Assembly: GCA_942492205.1 (NCBI GenBank)
Contig: CALODT010000001.1
Span: 1-64,000 of the forward strand
Direction of reading: 5' to 3'
DNA: 64,000 bases
Source of the DNA: UBA1847 sp942492205
Lineage (GTDB): Bacteria > Pseudomonadota > Gammaproteobacteria > Steroidobacterales > Woeseiaceae
Both the position numbers and the translations under genes were made by a program. The notes below the pieces were generated by a model that saw only the letters and a list, made by a program, of their open reading frames with translations, made no database searches and was not told where the DNA came from. Below, in pieces: positions 36,586 to 45,581 of this stretch. Numbering within the stretch: the stretch's first letter is position 1; every line of letters starts with the position of its first letter.

Positions 36586-37659
36586 TTATCTGGCCACGAT
36601 GGTTACTGCCTGGCCTTCCTGCAGCATTTCGTTGCCGCGGACAACGACAACATCGCCGTCCGCAAGCCCGCTGGTGATCTCGACGACGCCGTTAAACTCG
36701 GAGCCCGTGCGCACAAGCTGTTCGCGAACGACCGGAACATCACCGCCGCTATCCACGATCCATACCGTCACGCGGCCGTCCGGAAAGCGCAGAATGGCGT
36801 CCCTCGAAACGGCGACACCGCTGCGGCCGGTGTCGATGGTAAGTTTGCCGCGGGCCGACATGCCCGGCGTGATGCGTAGCAGATCGTCGGTTTCAACGGT
36901 ATCGGCGAGTACTCTGACCAGGAATGTGCGCGACCCCGGGTTCTTGATTGGCACAATCGTATCGACATGACCCGGGATCGCGCGGCCTGGAAAAGCATCG
37001 AGCGTGATCTCAACCGGGATGCCGGGGGACAAGGCCGAATAACTCTGTTGGCCAACACGAAAATCGAATCGCAGGTTGTCGGTCGCCACCAGCTCCAGCA
37101 GTCCGTCCCCGGGATTCACCCACTCACCGAGCTCGGCGAGACGAGCACTGATGACGCCGGCGAACGGTGCCTTGAGGGTATGCCGTTCGACGATGGCGCG
37201 TTGCTCCCGTGCCGCGGCGCGCGATGCCACGAGCGCGGCTTCATCGCTCGTTACCTCAGCTCGTAGCGATTCAACCTGCGTGCGCGCGATGCCCCGCTGG
37301 CTGGCGACTTTCTCTGCCTCGGCGAAACGTCGTTTCGCATCTTCAACGGCGGTTTCACGCTGGAGTACCTCGGCAAGCGCGCGTTCAAGTGCGAGTTGCG
37401 CCAGTTCGGCGTCCAGCTTCAGCAATGCGTCACCGGTCTCGACACGATGGCCCTCGTCAATCGTCAGTTCGGCGACGAGCCCGGCAACCGCTGTGCTCAG
37501 TACCGCCGTGCGCGGGGATGTCACGGTGCCGGTTACGTTGATCTGGCTAACGATCGAGCGGTTCGCGACAGGTTCGACCTGCACCGGCACTTCCGCAGCG
37601 CCGTTGGCGGAAACGAGCATAGTGGCTAGCAGGATAACGGCGCGACGATGGTATGGCAT
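36586..37659 (-). CDS. RND efflux periplasmic adaptor (membrane fusion protein)
   Basis: About 357 residues from ATG 37659 (a GTG at 37698 is possible). Signal sequence RRAVILLATMLVSANGAAEV. Barrel-sandwich halves: TVTSPRTAVLSTAVAGLVAELTIDEGHRVETGDALLKLD and LKAPFAGVISARLAELGEWVNPGDGLLELV, separated by a coiled-coil hairpin of ~100 residues (RALAEVLQRETAVEDAKRRF...). A beta-barrel and a C-terminal domain follow. Partner of the RND pump directly downstream. Confidence 0.93.
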   Translation of the reverse strand: MPYHRRAVILLATMLVSANGAAEVPVQVEPVANRSIVSQINVTGTVTSPRTAVLSTAVAGLVAELTIDEGHRVETGDALLKLDAELAQLALERALAEVLQRETAVEDAKRRFAEAEKVASQRGIARTQVESLRAEVTSDEAALVASRAAAREQRAIVERHTLKAPFAGVISARLAELGEWVNPGDGLLELVATDNLRFDFRVGQQSYSALSPGIPVEITLDAFPGRAIPGHVDTIVPIKNPGSRTFLVRVLADTVETDDLLRITPGMSARGKLTIDTGRSGVAVSRDAILRFPDGRVTVWIVDSGGDVPVVREQLVRTGSEFNGVVEITSGLADGDVVVVRGNEMLQEGQAVTIVAR

Positions 37660-37782
37660 GAGTAACCTATGTGGTTGCCTGGCGGCGATACTGGACACGA
37701 AGTCGTCATTGTAGGATGAAAATCGCAGAGAGCCTCTGAAAATTTGAGCTGGCCAGGAAGCTGCCGACAGCTAGATCGGCCA

Positions 37783-37806
37783 ATGCGCTAAATCAGGAAT
37801 GTCCCG
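37783..37806. repeat. Half copy of the GGGGACATTCC palindrome
   Basis: Right arm CGCTAAATCAGGAATGTCCC only, between the adaptor gene and the spermidine-synthase-like gene. Confidence 0.65.
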
Positions 37807-37918
37807 GTTTCCCCACGATGCCCTTTCAGTCCACCTGTTGTTTTCCGAGACCATTGGCCGGTAACGAGACATCAACTGCCGATGAACGCCTGCAAACGTC
37901 ACCGGGGCTATGGTGCGA

Positions 37919-38590
37919 CTAGGTGCCGATCCAGATGTGATGGCGCGGTCCCTTGCCGGCGCGATGCGGCCGCACCACGTGCTCGCGCACGTTGAAGCCG
38001 GCCTGCCGAAGCCGTTTGCTGAAGGCGCGATCCGGGCTCGATGACCAGACTGCCAATGCACCGCGCGGGCGCAGCGCAGCGCGGGTGGCTCGCAGTCCGG
38101 CGGTGCCGTACAGCCAGTCATTTTCCCGGCGGACCAGTGCTTCGGGTCCGTTGTCCACGTCCATCAGGATAGCGTCGAATCCAGCGGGCTCTTGCCGAAT
38201 GATGTCGGCAACATCACCGACGATGACGTGGCTGCGCTTGTCCGTCAGTGGGTTGCCGGCCGCCGCGCCCATCAGCGTGCGATTCCACGTCACCACCTCC
38301 GGCACGAGCTCAGAGACGACGACCTCGGCATCGGGACCGACCGCCTTCAGGGCCGCTGCCAACGTAAACCCCATGCCAAGCCCGCCGATCAGCAGCCGCG
38401 GATTCGCATTGTGTCCGAGCTTTTCGCAGGCGAGGTCTGCGAGGGCCTTTTCAGAGCCGTGCGAGCGGCTGTTCATCAGATCACCGCGACCGGGAATCTT
38501 GATCGAGAAAAGGTCGCCGGATTGATACAGCTGCAATTCCTTGTCAGTGTCAGGAATCAGCGCGGTACCAAGCAGGATGCGGGGAATCAT
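37919..38590 (-). CDS. Spermidine-synthase-like SAM/aminopropyl-transferase fold protein
   Basis: 223 residues from the ATG 38590. IPRILLGTALIPDTDKELQLYQSGDLFSIKI resembles the N-terminal strand domain; LLIGGLGMGFTLAAALKAVG is the nucleotide-binding loop; VVSELVPEVVTWN ends strand 2 with the ribose-binding Glu; AILMDVDNGPEAL takes the place of the DxxDG catalytic region. Family members of this short form are often annotated spermidine synthase, but the polyamine-binding residues are not convincing, so a methyltransferase-like role is equally possible. Single gene. Confidence 0.8.
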   Translation of the reverse strand: MIPRILLGTALIPDTDKELQLYQSGDLFSIKIPGRGDLMNSRSHGSEKALADLACEKLGHNANPRLLIGGLGMGFTLAAALKAVGPDAEVVVSELVPEVVTWNRTLMGAAAGNPLTDKRSHVIVGDVADIIRQEPAGFDAILMDVDNGPEALVRRENDWLYGTAGLRATRAALRPRGALAVWSSSPDRAFSKRLRQAGFNVREHVVRPHRAGKGPRHHIWIGT

Positions 38591-38757
38591 CGGAGGAGCA
38601 TTAGATCCGGACCAAAGACATTGCTTACAGATTGTTCTGGAGACAGTAGGCCGCACTGTAGCAGCAAACGGGTTTTCGATGGGTTCGAGCCTGCTTTATC
38701 GGGTCGACAGAATGGAGCCATGGAAGCCCGCTACACGAAGCGGATCTGTTTCGTCTT

Positions 38758-38980
38758 TCAGCTGCAAGTCACGTCAAATCCCGCGCGGGCGTCTTTTTCC
38801 CGCCGTGCCTGTTTCAAAAACACGGAGCAGTCGAGACCTTCCACGCTCGCCGAATCGCCCACCGACAGCCGTGACTTGGTGCCGTTGAAATTGACGTCGG
38901 CCGCATTGGCCCACATACGAACGACACCCAGAACATGGCGGTTGTCGCCGACGCTGATGCTCTCTCGCCGAAGCGATTAA
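38758..38980 (-). pseudogene. C-terminal gene remnant cut by a palindrome
   Basis: Minus-strand frame open from the palindrome boundary at about 38980 to a TGA at 38758: RRESISVGDNRHVLGVVRMW, then NFNGTKSRLSVGDSASVEG and a C-terminus GFDVTCS. No start codon of the right kind lies inside, and the sequence upstream on that strand is the repeat, so the 5' part is lost. Looks like the end of a small exported or surface protein; family unknown. Confidence 0.5.
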
Positions 38981-39053
38981 TGGGGACATTCCTGTTTTAA
39001 CGCTTCCTGATTCAACGCGTTAATACGTTAAATCAGGAATGTCCCTTTTTCCT
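38974..39053. repeat. GGGGACATTCC palindrome with internal duplication
   Basis: Left arm GATTAATGGGGACATTCCTG, then a second partial left arm CTTCCTGATTCAACGCG, then the right arm TTAAATCAGGAATGTCCC. It sits at the broken end of a gene remnant. Confidence 0.8.
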
Positions 39054-39118
39054 CTATCCACCGGTATTCGCGTTTCTCGGACGTGGCGAAACGCCTCTGC
39101 CGTGGCAACCTTGCCGCA

Positions 39119-39604
39119 TTATTTAGCCTGTGGACGCAGTGAAATCTTGCCCTCATCTCGCACTCGGATAGGCGGTATGAAGGTGCCCACGTCGAGCTTC
39201 GCTTCCAGCCCGTAGCTAACCGTATCGCGAGATCCAGATATCAGGTCGGTGACGAAGCGAATGCCGGCAATCATATCGGGTGCGGCGGTCAGCGTGACGT
39301 TGCCGCTTCCGTAGCCGTCGATGAAGGGCAGCTCGTTGGAGACCCCCTTGATGAGTTCCTTGCCATCAAGTGTGACGGAATAGGCAATTCCCTTGAGCTT
39401 GAGCTGTTCCGCGTTAGGGTTGGTGACACGCAGGCCGATCTCGAATTCAGGCGCGATGCCGGTCGAAGGCAGCATGCGAAACGAGGTGAACGTGACGGTT
39501 GGCGTTTCAAATCCGGGCCGCAGCCCCGCGCAGGCGGACAGCGCAGTGAGTGCGAGAACAAAGAGGATGCCGGTGGCAGACCTGATAAAGTGGCTGAAAC
39601 GCAT
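39119..39604 (-). CDS. LEA14-like (WHy domain) lipoprotein
   Basis: 161 residues. Lipoprotein signal with lipobox LSACAG (Cys about residue 25). The mature part is one LEA type 2/WHy beta-sandwich: ETPTVTFTSFRMLPSTG, EIGLRVTNPNAEQLKLKGIAYSVTLDGKEL and VSNELPFIDGYGSGNVTL are family blocks. Found in many gammaproteobacteria; linked to desiccation or stress protection in plants, unproven in bacteria. Single gene. Confidence 0.88.
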   Translation of the reverse strand: MRFSHFIRSATGILFVLALTALSACAGLRPGFETPTVTFTSFRMLPSTGIAPEFEIGLRVTNPNAEQLKLKGIAYSVTLDGKELIKGVSNELPFIDGYGSGNVTLTAAPDMIAGIRFVTDLISGSRDTVSYGLEAKLDVGTFIPPIRVRDEGKISLRPQAK

Positions 39605-39725
39605 TGCATGGATTCCTTATGACGCGGACACTCAAGTGTAGCGCCATCTTTGCAGCCAGGCCCACTTACTTTCGTTTCCAGACCTTTTGCGCCCAGCCGC
39701 CGGGAAAGACGTTTCATTCGCTATT

Positions 39726-39784
39726 TAATGGGGACATTCCTAATTTAACGCATTAGTACATTAAATTAGGAATGTCCCCATTTC
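39726..39784. repeat. GGGGACATTCC palindrome
   Basis: Complete copy: TTTAATGGGGACATTCCTAA left, TTAGGAATGTCCCCA right, centre ACGCATTAGTACA. Same inner sequence as the 27591 copy. Confidence 0.85.
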
Positions 39785-39867
39785 CTTCTTGCCGCCCCCG
39801 CAACCGGCTAATATCTCCTACAATCATTACCTTCGAATCGGCGCCAATGCGCGGCGCAGGGTGAAGT

Positions 39868-40536
39868 ATGTCAGCGAGCTCTGTGGATATAGCGAGAAAA
39901 GCTTTTCGGGATGGTCGCATCGGTCCGCGGTACTCGGGACCGCTGCATCTCGCGACCACGATCAGCGTCAGCCTGCTGATTGCGCTGGCAAGTGCTTCGC
40001 AGCTCGACGGCGTCACGCCGCTCGAATGGCTGACGATTCCACTGACCTTTCTCTATGCCAACCTGAGCGAATACCTCGGGCACCGTGGGCCCATGCACCA
40101 CAGGACGCGGTTCCTGGCGAAGGTCTTCGAGCGGCATTCGATCGAGCATCATTCGTTCTTCACCGACAAGGCTGCGACCTTCGATTCCAGCCAGGATTAC
40201 AAGGCGGTACTGTTCCCGCCGATCCTCCTTATCTTCTTCATAGTCGGCTTCGCGATACCGGTCGGGGCGCTACTCTATTGGCTGATTTCGCCCAACGTGT
40301 GTTTCCTGTTTGTGCTTACGGCCGTACTCTATTTTTTGAACTACGAGCTGCTGCACTTTGCCTATCATGCAGACCCGGCGTCGTGGATCAGTCGATTACC
40401 GTTCATGAGCCGATTACGCCAGCATCACATCGCGCATCACAACAGACAGCTGATGACGCGTTACAATTTCAACATCACATACCCCATCTGTGATGCTATT
40501 TTCAGAACCCGGTACCGAGACGCTGATGGCCGATGA
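39868..40536 (+). CDS. Sterol desaturase/fatty acid hydroxylase family membrane protein
   Basis: 222 residues with four to five membrane segments. The di-iron histidine clusters are present: EYLGHRGPMHH, FERHSIEHHSFF, LLHFAYH and QHHIAHHN. Such enzymes hydroxylate or desaturate lipids at the membrane. The next gene, an acyl-CoA ligase, starts inside its 3' end, so the two are coupled and probably act on the same fatty acids. Confidence 0.88.
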   Translation: MSASSVDIARKAFRDGRIGPRYSGPLHLATTISVSLLIALASASQLDGVTPLEWLTIPLTFLYANLSEYLGHRGPMHHRTRFLAKVFERHSIEHHSFFTDKAATFDSSQDYKAVLFPPILLIFFIVGFAIPVGALLYWLISPNVCFLFVLTAVLYFLNYELLHFAYHADPASWISRLPFMSRLRQHHIAHHNRQLMTRYNFNITYPICDAIFRTRYRDADGR

Positions 40537-42187
40537 AGCAATGACAGAGACGAGGACCGCGCCCGATGCCCTTGTTGACTGGGCCGACAAAACCCCGGAG
40601 CGCGTGTTCCTGACGCAGCCTCTCGAGGGTGATGTTCGTCAATGGACTTTCCGGCAGGCCCATGACGACGCGGCCCGTTTTGCCTCAGCGCTGCTCGCGC
40701 TGGGGCTCGCGCCCGGCGACAAGGTCGCCATTCTTTCAAAGAACTGCGCGGAGTGGCTGCTCGCCGATGTCGCCATATCGATGGCTGGCCTGGTTTCGGT
40801 GCCGATCTATCCGACGGCCGGTGCGGACATCATCAGTCACGTACTGGAGCACAGCGACGCCAGCGCCGTTGTCGTCGGTCGGCTTGACGACCCGGACCCG
40901 GCGCGCCGCGCGATGTCGCCCGAGGTGATGACCATCGGCATGCGTTATTCCGCAGTCGACTGTCAGCACGACTGGCAGACCCTGATCGATGGCAGCGATC
41001 CGATCGGGCAGCCGCACCGTCCGACCCGCGACGAGACAATGACGATCCTGTACACGTCCGGAAGCACGGGCCTGCCCAAGGGCGTCGTCATCAGCTACGG
41101 CGCTTACGAATATGCGAGCAGGACCGGTGCCGAATCCATGGGCGTCTTGCCGGAGGACCGCGCTCTGTCGTACCTGCCACTCGCACACATCACCGAGCGA
41201 ACCGTCATTGCCGGGCCGGCGATCTACTGCGGCTTCCACCTGTTCTTCGTCGACAAGCTGGACACGTTCCTGACGGATCTTCTGCGCTGCGAGCCGACCC
41301 TGTTTATCTCGGTGCCGCGGCTCTGGGTCCAGTTTCAAACCGGCGTGCACAGGAAGATGCCACCGCAAAAGCTCGAGCGGCTGCTGAAGATACCGTTCAT
41401 CGGCAAACGCGTTGCACGCAAAGTCCGCCAGGGGCTGGGCCTGGGCAGTTGCCGGCTGATCGGTTCGGGCAGCGCGCCGATATCGCCGCTGACGCTGCGC
41501 TGGTACGAGAAGATCGGTGTGCATATCAGCGAAGGCTGGGGCATGTCCGAAACCAGTGGACTGTCATGCACGAACATGCCGTTCAGGAGCGAATGCATCG
41601 GCACGATCGGCATACCGCTGCCAGGTACCGAGATGAAACTGAGCGACGAGGGCGAAATCCTCATTCGCTCTCCCGGCCTGTTCGCGAAATACTACAAACA
41701 GCCCGAGCTGACGGCCGAGGTCTTCACCGCCGACGGATTCTTCCACACCGGCGACAAGGGTGAGTGGCTGGAAGACATACAGGCTTTCCGCATCACCGGA
41801 CGCGTCAAAGAACTGTTCAAGTCGGCAAAGGGCAAGTACGTCGCACCGGTGCCGATCGAGGGCAAGCTCGCCGGCAACCCGCTGATCGAACAGGTCTGCG
41901 TCATGGGCGCGGGTCTGCGCGCGCCGGTCGCCGTGGTCGTCCCGACGGCTGCAGCCATGCAGATGCCCGGCGCAGACGTCGACAGCAGCCTCGAAGCGAC
42001 CCTGCACGCGGTCAACGACATGCTGGAATCGCACGAGAAGCTGTCGACGCTGTATGTCATTGACGATCCCTGGACCGTTGAGAACGAGTTGCTGACGCCG
42101 ACCATGAAGATCAAGCGCGACAAGCTGGAGGCGCGTTATGCGGAGGTGATTCGTCAGGAGGGCGGGGCGATCATTTGGTGCGACTGA
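40526..42187 (+). CDS. Long-chain acyl-CoA synthetase (AMP-forming)
   Basis: 553 residues from ATG 40526, which overlaps the hydroxylase stop by 11 bases. Motifs: ILYTSGSTGLPKGVV (P-loop), YLPLAHITERT, LIGSGSAPISP, EGWGMSETSG, GFFHTGDKGEW and ITGRVKELFKSAKGKYVAP, the FACS-type signature of long-chain fatty-acyl ligases. Activates fatty acids with ATP and CoA at the membrane face. Coupled to the fatty acid hydroxylase gene; together they suggest lipid remodelling or use of hydroxylated fatty acids. Confidence 0.93.
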   Translation: MADEAMTETRTAPDALVDWADKTPERVFLTQPLEGDVRQWTFRQAHDDAARFASALLALGLAPGDKVAILSKNCAEWLLADVAISMAGLVSVPIYPTAGADIISHVLEHSDASAVVVGRLDDPDPARRAMSPEVMTIGMRYSAVDCQHDWQTLIDGSDPIGQPHRPTRDETMTILYTSGSTGLPKGVVISYGAYEYASRTGAESMGVLPEDRALSYLPLAHITERTVIAGPAIYCGFHLFFVDKLDTFLTDLLRCEPTLFISVPRLWVQFQTGVHRKMPPQKLERLLKIPFIGKRVARKVRQGLGLGSCRLIGSGSAPISPLTLRWYEKIGVHISEGWGMSETSGLSCTNMPFRSECIGTIGIPLPGTEMKLSDEGEILIRSPGLFAKYYKQPELTAEVFTADGFFHTGDKGEWLEDIQAFRITGRVKELFKSAKGKYVAPVPIEGKLAGNPLIEQVCVMGAGLRAPVAVVVPTAAAMQMPGADVDSSLEATLHAVNDMLESHEKLSTLYVIDDPWTVENELLTPTMKIKRDKLEARYAEVIRQEGGAIIWCD

Positions 42188-42224
42188 ATGGTTCGAGTGC
42201 GCTTGTATATCATTTGGTTTGTGG

Positions 42225-42328
42225 GCTGTACTAGCAGCCGTTCAGTTGCAAGCCATTGATTGCAACAAGGCCGGCCAATCATTCGACCGGTTGAAACCGC
42301 AGCCGAAAGCGCCCCCCCCGGCCACCAT
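42225..42328 (+). repeat. tRNA-Phe-like element, degenerate 3' half
   Basis: Shares GCCATTGATT, CCGGCC...GACCGG and the final CCCCCCCCGGCCACCATCT with the 17493 and 3884 copies. It lies in the 246-bp gap between convergent genes, which contains no other feature. Confidence 0.5.
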
Positions 42329-42433
42329 CTGTCTCGGGAGGAGTAGCCTACGAAATGATACCTTCCTGGACCATTAGGCTAGCAGGTGCTCTCGAGTAGC
42401 GCGATGTCGAAGACGACCTGAGTTGCCGTTGCC

Positions 42434-43534
42434 TTAGTTTGCCTTCGAACTTCCTGGCCGCGTCAGGCCGAACTCTGCGGCAATCGTGTCAATCTCAATG
42501 AGTTCCTCGCTGGTAGCAATGCCGTCAGCCTGCGCAATGGCCTGCAGAGAATTGAGAAAGTGCTCGGTCCGTTCCTCGTTGAAAGCCGGGTTCACGATTC
42601 GATTATCGATACGAGACCTGGCGCGCCCCTGCATCATCGACATTTCCATGATGAATTCCACTTCGGCCTCACTGAGCTTCGCAACCTCATGCAGTATGCG
42701 GCGCATCTCGTCACGTTCTTCTTCGTGGATCACGCCATCGGCGTAGGCGATTCGAGCCAGTGCGAAAGAGAATGTGGCCAAATAGTTCGCTGCATTTGGA
42801 TCGTGTTTCTCGAGCAGGTTCAGCATTCGACTGGTGCCCTCGGAAACGACTTCGCTCAACGACCGCATGTGGCCGTCTTCCAGGTGCAGGATGCGGTCCG
42901 CGACATCGAGGATGCGATTGTCGTGCGTCACCAGGATCACCGCCGAGCCGTCCTCGCGGGCCAGTTCCTCGATCAAGTCGACCACGTCGCGACCGGCCTT
43001 CTTGTCCAGCGACGCCGTGGGCTCATCGGCAAGCACGATCTGTGGACGGTGCACCAGTGCTCGCGCGATACCCGCACGCTGCTTTTGTCCGCCCGACAGT
43101 TGGTCCGGGAATTTGTGTTCGTGCTCGGAAAGCCCAACCCTTTCCAACACAGAAGCTACGAGTTCCTTTTTCTCTCGATGCTTGACGCCGCTGAGTTGCA
43201 AAGCCATCTGCACGTTCTGACCGATTGTGAGGCTATTGAGAAGATTGTGGGACTGGAAGATATAACCGATCTGCCGGCGCACCTTGATAAGGGTTTTCCT
43301 TTTGGCTTTGAGAAGCTCCTGCCCCAGTACCCTGACGCTGCCTTCCTGCGCTGATCGCAGTGCGCCAATCAGGGTCAGCAATGTAGTCTTGCCGGAGCCG
43401 GAAGGGCCCGTCAGTATGATGATCTCACCGCCTTTGATCTGCGTGGCGATGTCGAACAATACCTGCTTTCGCAGCGCGCCTTTGCCGAACGAATACGACA
43501 CATCGTCGATGGCGATGCGTACACCGGCGTCCAC
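42434..43534 (-). CDS. DevA-like ABC transporter ATPase fused to a TerB-like domain
   Basis: 366 residues; GTG start shares one base with the permease stop. Residues 1-235 are a MacB/LolD/DevA-type ATPase: Walker A GPSGSGKTT, Q-loop YIFQSHNLL, signature LSGGQKQR, Walker B IVLADEPT, H-loop VTHDNR. Residues 245-360 form a helical TerB-like unit (ALARIAYADGVIHEEERDEM and LQAIAQADGIATSEELIEID), with the paired DG...EE pattern of TerB/DjlA-N modules. The fusion is unusual; the tail may sense metals or tether the ATPase. Works with the permease and adaptor encoded just upstream. Confidence 0.9.
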   Translation of the reverse strand: MDAGVRIAIDDVSYSFGKGALRKQVLFDIATQIKGGEIIILTGPSGSGKTTLLTLIGALRSAQEGSVRVLGQELLKAKRKTLIKVRRQIGYIFQSHNLLNSLTIGQNVQMALQLSGVKHREKKELVASVLERVGLSEHEHKFPDQLSGGQKQRAGIARALVHRPQIVLADEPTASLDKKAGRDVVDLIEELAREDGSAVILVTHDNRILDVADRILHLEDGHMRSLSEVVSEGTSRMLNLLEKHDPNAANYLATFSFALARIAYADGVIHEEERDEMRRILHEVAKLSEAEVEFIMEMSMMQGRARSRIDNRIVNPAFNEERTEHFLNSLQAIAQADGIATSEELIEIDTIAAEFGLTRPGSSKAN

Positions 43535-44691
43535 TAGTACACCTCCGCAGGGTCTACGGCCCGCAGCTTACGCAGTGCCAATAACCCCGAGCCCGCACAC
43601 ATTGCCAGCGTCAATGCGAAGACCCCGAGCGCACTCTGAACGCTCATTTCCAATGGCAGACGCGTTGCGTCGGCGCCTCTGCTAAAGATGAGGTAAGCGA
43701 TTCCGAGTCCCGGCAGGAAACCCAGCACAGCCAGTATGACGGCCTCCTGCAGCACCACGTTTCGCAGGTAGCCGTGGGTATAGCCCATGGCCATCAGCGT
43801 TGCATATTCCCGTAGATGATCCTGAACATCGGCGAACAATATCTGGTACACGATGATCAGCCCGACGATCAGGCCCATCACCGCGCCGAAAGCGAAGATA
43901 TAGCCAATAGGCGTTGTCTTGTTCCAGTACTCGATTTCCAGGTCCATGAACTCCTGCCGGGTGAGCACGAGAACATCCAGCGGGATCACGTCTTTGATCC
44001 GTGCTTGTACCTCTGCCGCATCTTGCCCCGGGGCCAGCTTGATAAGACCGAAATCGATTGCCGACTTCTGCCGGGTTGGTAACAGCCGCAGAAAATTGAG
44101 GTCCGAAGTGATCACGCCGCCATCGAGGCCAAAAGAGGTTCCCACCTCGTACATGTCCGCGATGGCGACACGGCGATCATTGATCTCGGCGCTCACCGGC
44201 CGCCCGGCATCCAGCAACTCCCGGACCGGACCATACTCGTCCCGTCCGCGTCGGTCGAAAATGACCTGATCCGGAATCTTGATTACTTCCATTTGCTCTT
44301 TGCTGAGCAGGCGCCCGAAGGCAGGCTCGGTCGGATCGAATCCGATCGCCAGGATATTCCGCGCGTTCGATGGATCGACGGGGTTGCGCCAGCTAACGAG
44401 GCGCATGTAGACGGCTGTCGCTGACTCAACGCCATCCACGCCGAGCGTCTGGTACAGGCGGGCGCGGGGAAACTGCTTGGACGAAACCAGGAAGTCTGTC
44501 TTGGGGCTCAACATGGCAATGTCGTAATCCAGTGCCGTGTGATAGCGCACCGCGCTGACGAACAGCGCCTCACGAAATTCGAGTTGCACAAAAATCAGGA
44601 TCACGGCGAACGTAATGCCGGTTATCGCGGCGACAAGCCGCAGCTTCTGGGCCTTAAGCTGAAGCCAGCCTAACGGTATCCGACCGAACAT
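43534..44691 (-). CDS. DevC-like FtsX-type ABC permease
   Basis: 385 residues. GWLQLKAQKLRLVAAITGITFAVILIFVQLEFREALF is the DevC N-terminus with the first helix; a ~200-residue periplasmic domain follows, then three C-terminal helices including EYATLMAMGYTHGYLRNVVLQEAVILAV. MacB/FtsX topology. Exports lipids or glycolipids in the cyanobacterial DevBCA system; here the cargo is unknown. Overlaps both neighbours by one base. Confidence 0.92.
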   Translation of the reverse strand: MFGRIPLGWLQLKAQKLRLVAAITGITFAVILIFVQLEFREALFVSAVRYHTALDYDIAMLSPKTDFLVSSKQFPRARLYQTLGVDGVESATAVYMRLVSWRNPVDPSNARNILAIGFDPTEPAFGRLLSKEQMEVIKIPDQVIFDRRGRDEYGPVRELLDAGRPVSAEINDRRVAIADMYEVGTSFGLDGGVITSDLNFLRLLPTRQKSAIDFGLIKLAPGQDAAEVQARIKDVIPLDVLVLTRQEFMDLEIEYWNKTTPIGYIFAFGAVMGLIVGLIIVYQILFADVQDHLREYATLMAMGYTHGYLRNVVLQEAVILAVLGFLPGLGIAYLIFSRGADATRLPLEMSVQSALGVFALTLAMCAGSGLLALRKLRAVDPAEVY

Positions 44692-45476
44692 CAGGGTTGA
44701 ATCTCTACCTTGACCTGCATGTTGGTATAGCCGGACACCGCTTCGCTGTCATCTAGCAGGATAAACACTTCGACTACTCTGGCATCTGTCTTGGCAATAG
44801 GGTCCGCGCCGACCACGTCAAGCCTCCCCACTTTGAGCGAAATCCGCTCCACCGTGCCGTGCAGCTCTTCGTTTATTGCAGTGGTCCGTATCTTCGCAGC
44901 CTGGCCGACCTCTACGTGCGCAATGTCCGTTTCGTACACCTCGGCCACCACGTACATGCGGTCGGTGCGGCCGAGTTCCATGACGCCTTCGGACCCAACC
45001 CGCTCACCGGGGTACGCATGAATTTCGAGTACCTGTGCACGCAGCGGAGAGCGGACGACGGATAGCTCCAGGTTGGCCTTGGCCGCGGCGAGGTCCGCGA
45101 GAGCAATATCCAGCTCCATTTGTGCAGCATCAAAGTTCGCCTCGCTGGTCAGGTTCTTCCTCGAGAGGTCTTCCTGCCTCGCCATTTTGCTACGGGCGTT
45201 GGTGAGAATTGCCTCGAGCCTCGCGACTTCGGCAGTTCGCAGGTCGTAACTATCCAGCCGGGCAACGACCTGGCCTTCGTCGACCCAGTCTCCCTCGGCG
45301 ACCTGCAGCGACGTCATAACGGCGCCGCTCATTCCGCCGCCGGATGGCCCCGCCAGCTGTACGACCCCATTCTCCGGCTCCAGCCTGCCCAGGCTCGAAA
45401 TCACGCGCTGCTGGGCAATAGCGTCTTGCGTTACGAGAAGCGCGAGAATGAACAGCAGTTTCGCAGCTGGTTGCAT
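44691..45476 (-). CDS. DevB-like HlyD-family periplasmic adaptor
   Basis: 261 residues. Signal segment AKLLFILALLVTQDAIAQQ, then ISSLGRLEPENGVVQLAGPS typical of DevB, a lipoyl half (VAEGDWVDEGQVVARLD), a short coiled coil (EVARLEAILTNARSKMARQ...), a second lipoyl half (VVRSPLRAQVLEIHAYPGERVG) and a beta-barrel. Links the DevC permease to a TolC-type channel, which is not in the window. First gene of the exporter operon, 106 bp after the patatin gene on the same strand. Confidence 0.9.
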   Translation of the reverse strand: MQPAAKLLFILALLVTQDAIAQQRVISSLGRLEPENGVVQLAGPSGGGMSGAVMTSLQVAEGDWVDEGQVVARLDSYDLRTAEVARLEAILTNARSKMARQEDLSRKNLTSEANFDAAQMELDIALADLAAAKANLELSVVRSPLRAQVLEIHAYPGERVGSEGVMELGRTDRMYVVAEVYETDIAHVEVGQAAKIRTTAINEELHGTVERISLKVGRLDVVGADPIAKTDARVVEVFILLDDSEAVSGYTNMQVKVEIQP

Positions 45477-45581
45477 GGTTGCTTCCTCTTATTATTCTTG
45501 ATTCTTCTTTGTAGTTGTTTGGGGTAGTCTTTCCCTCGAGGCTTCGTCGCAAGTCTGCGCGCCAAGGCCTCTAATACTAGC

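Noticed and set aside
37771..38121. Frames ending in NRDIPDLAH or GDIPNLTH next to several genes
   Set aside because: These endings are translations of the GGGGACATTCC palindrome, not shared protein tails.
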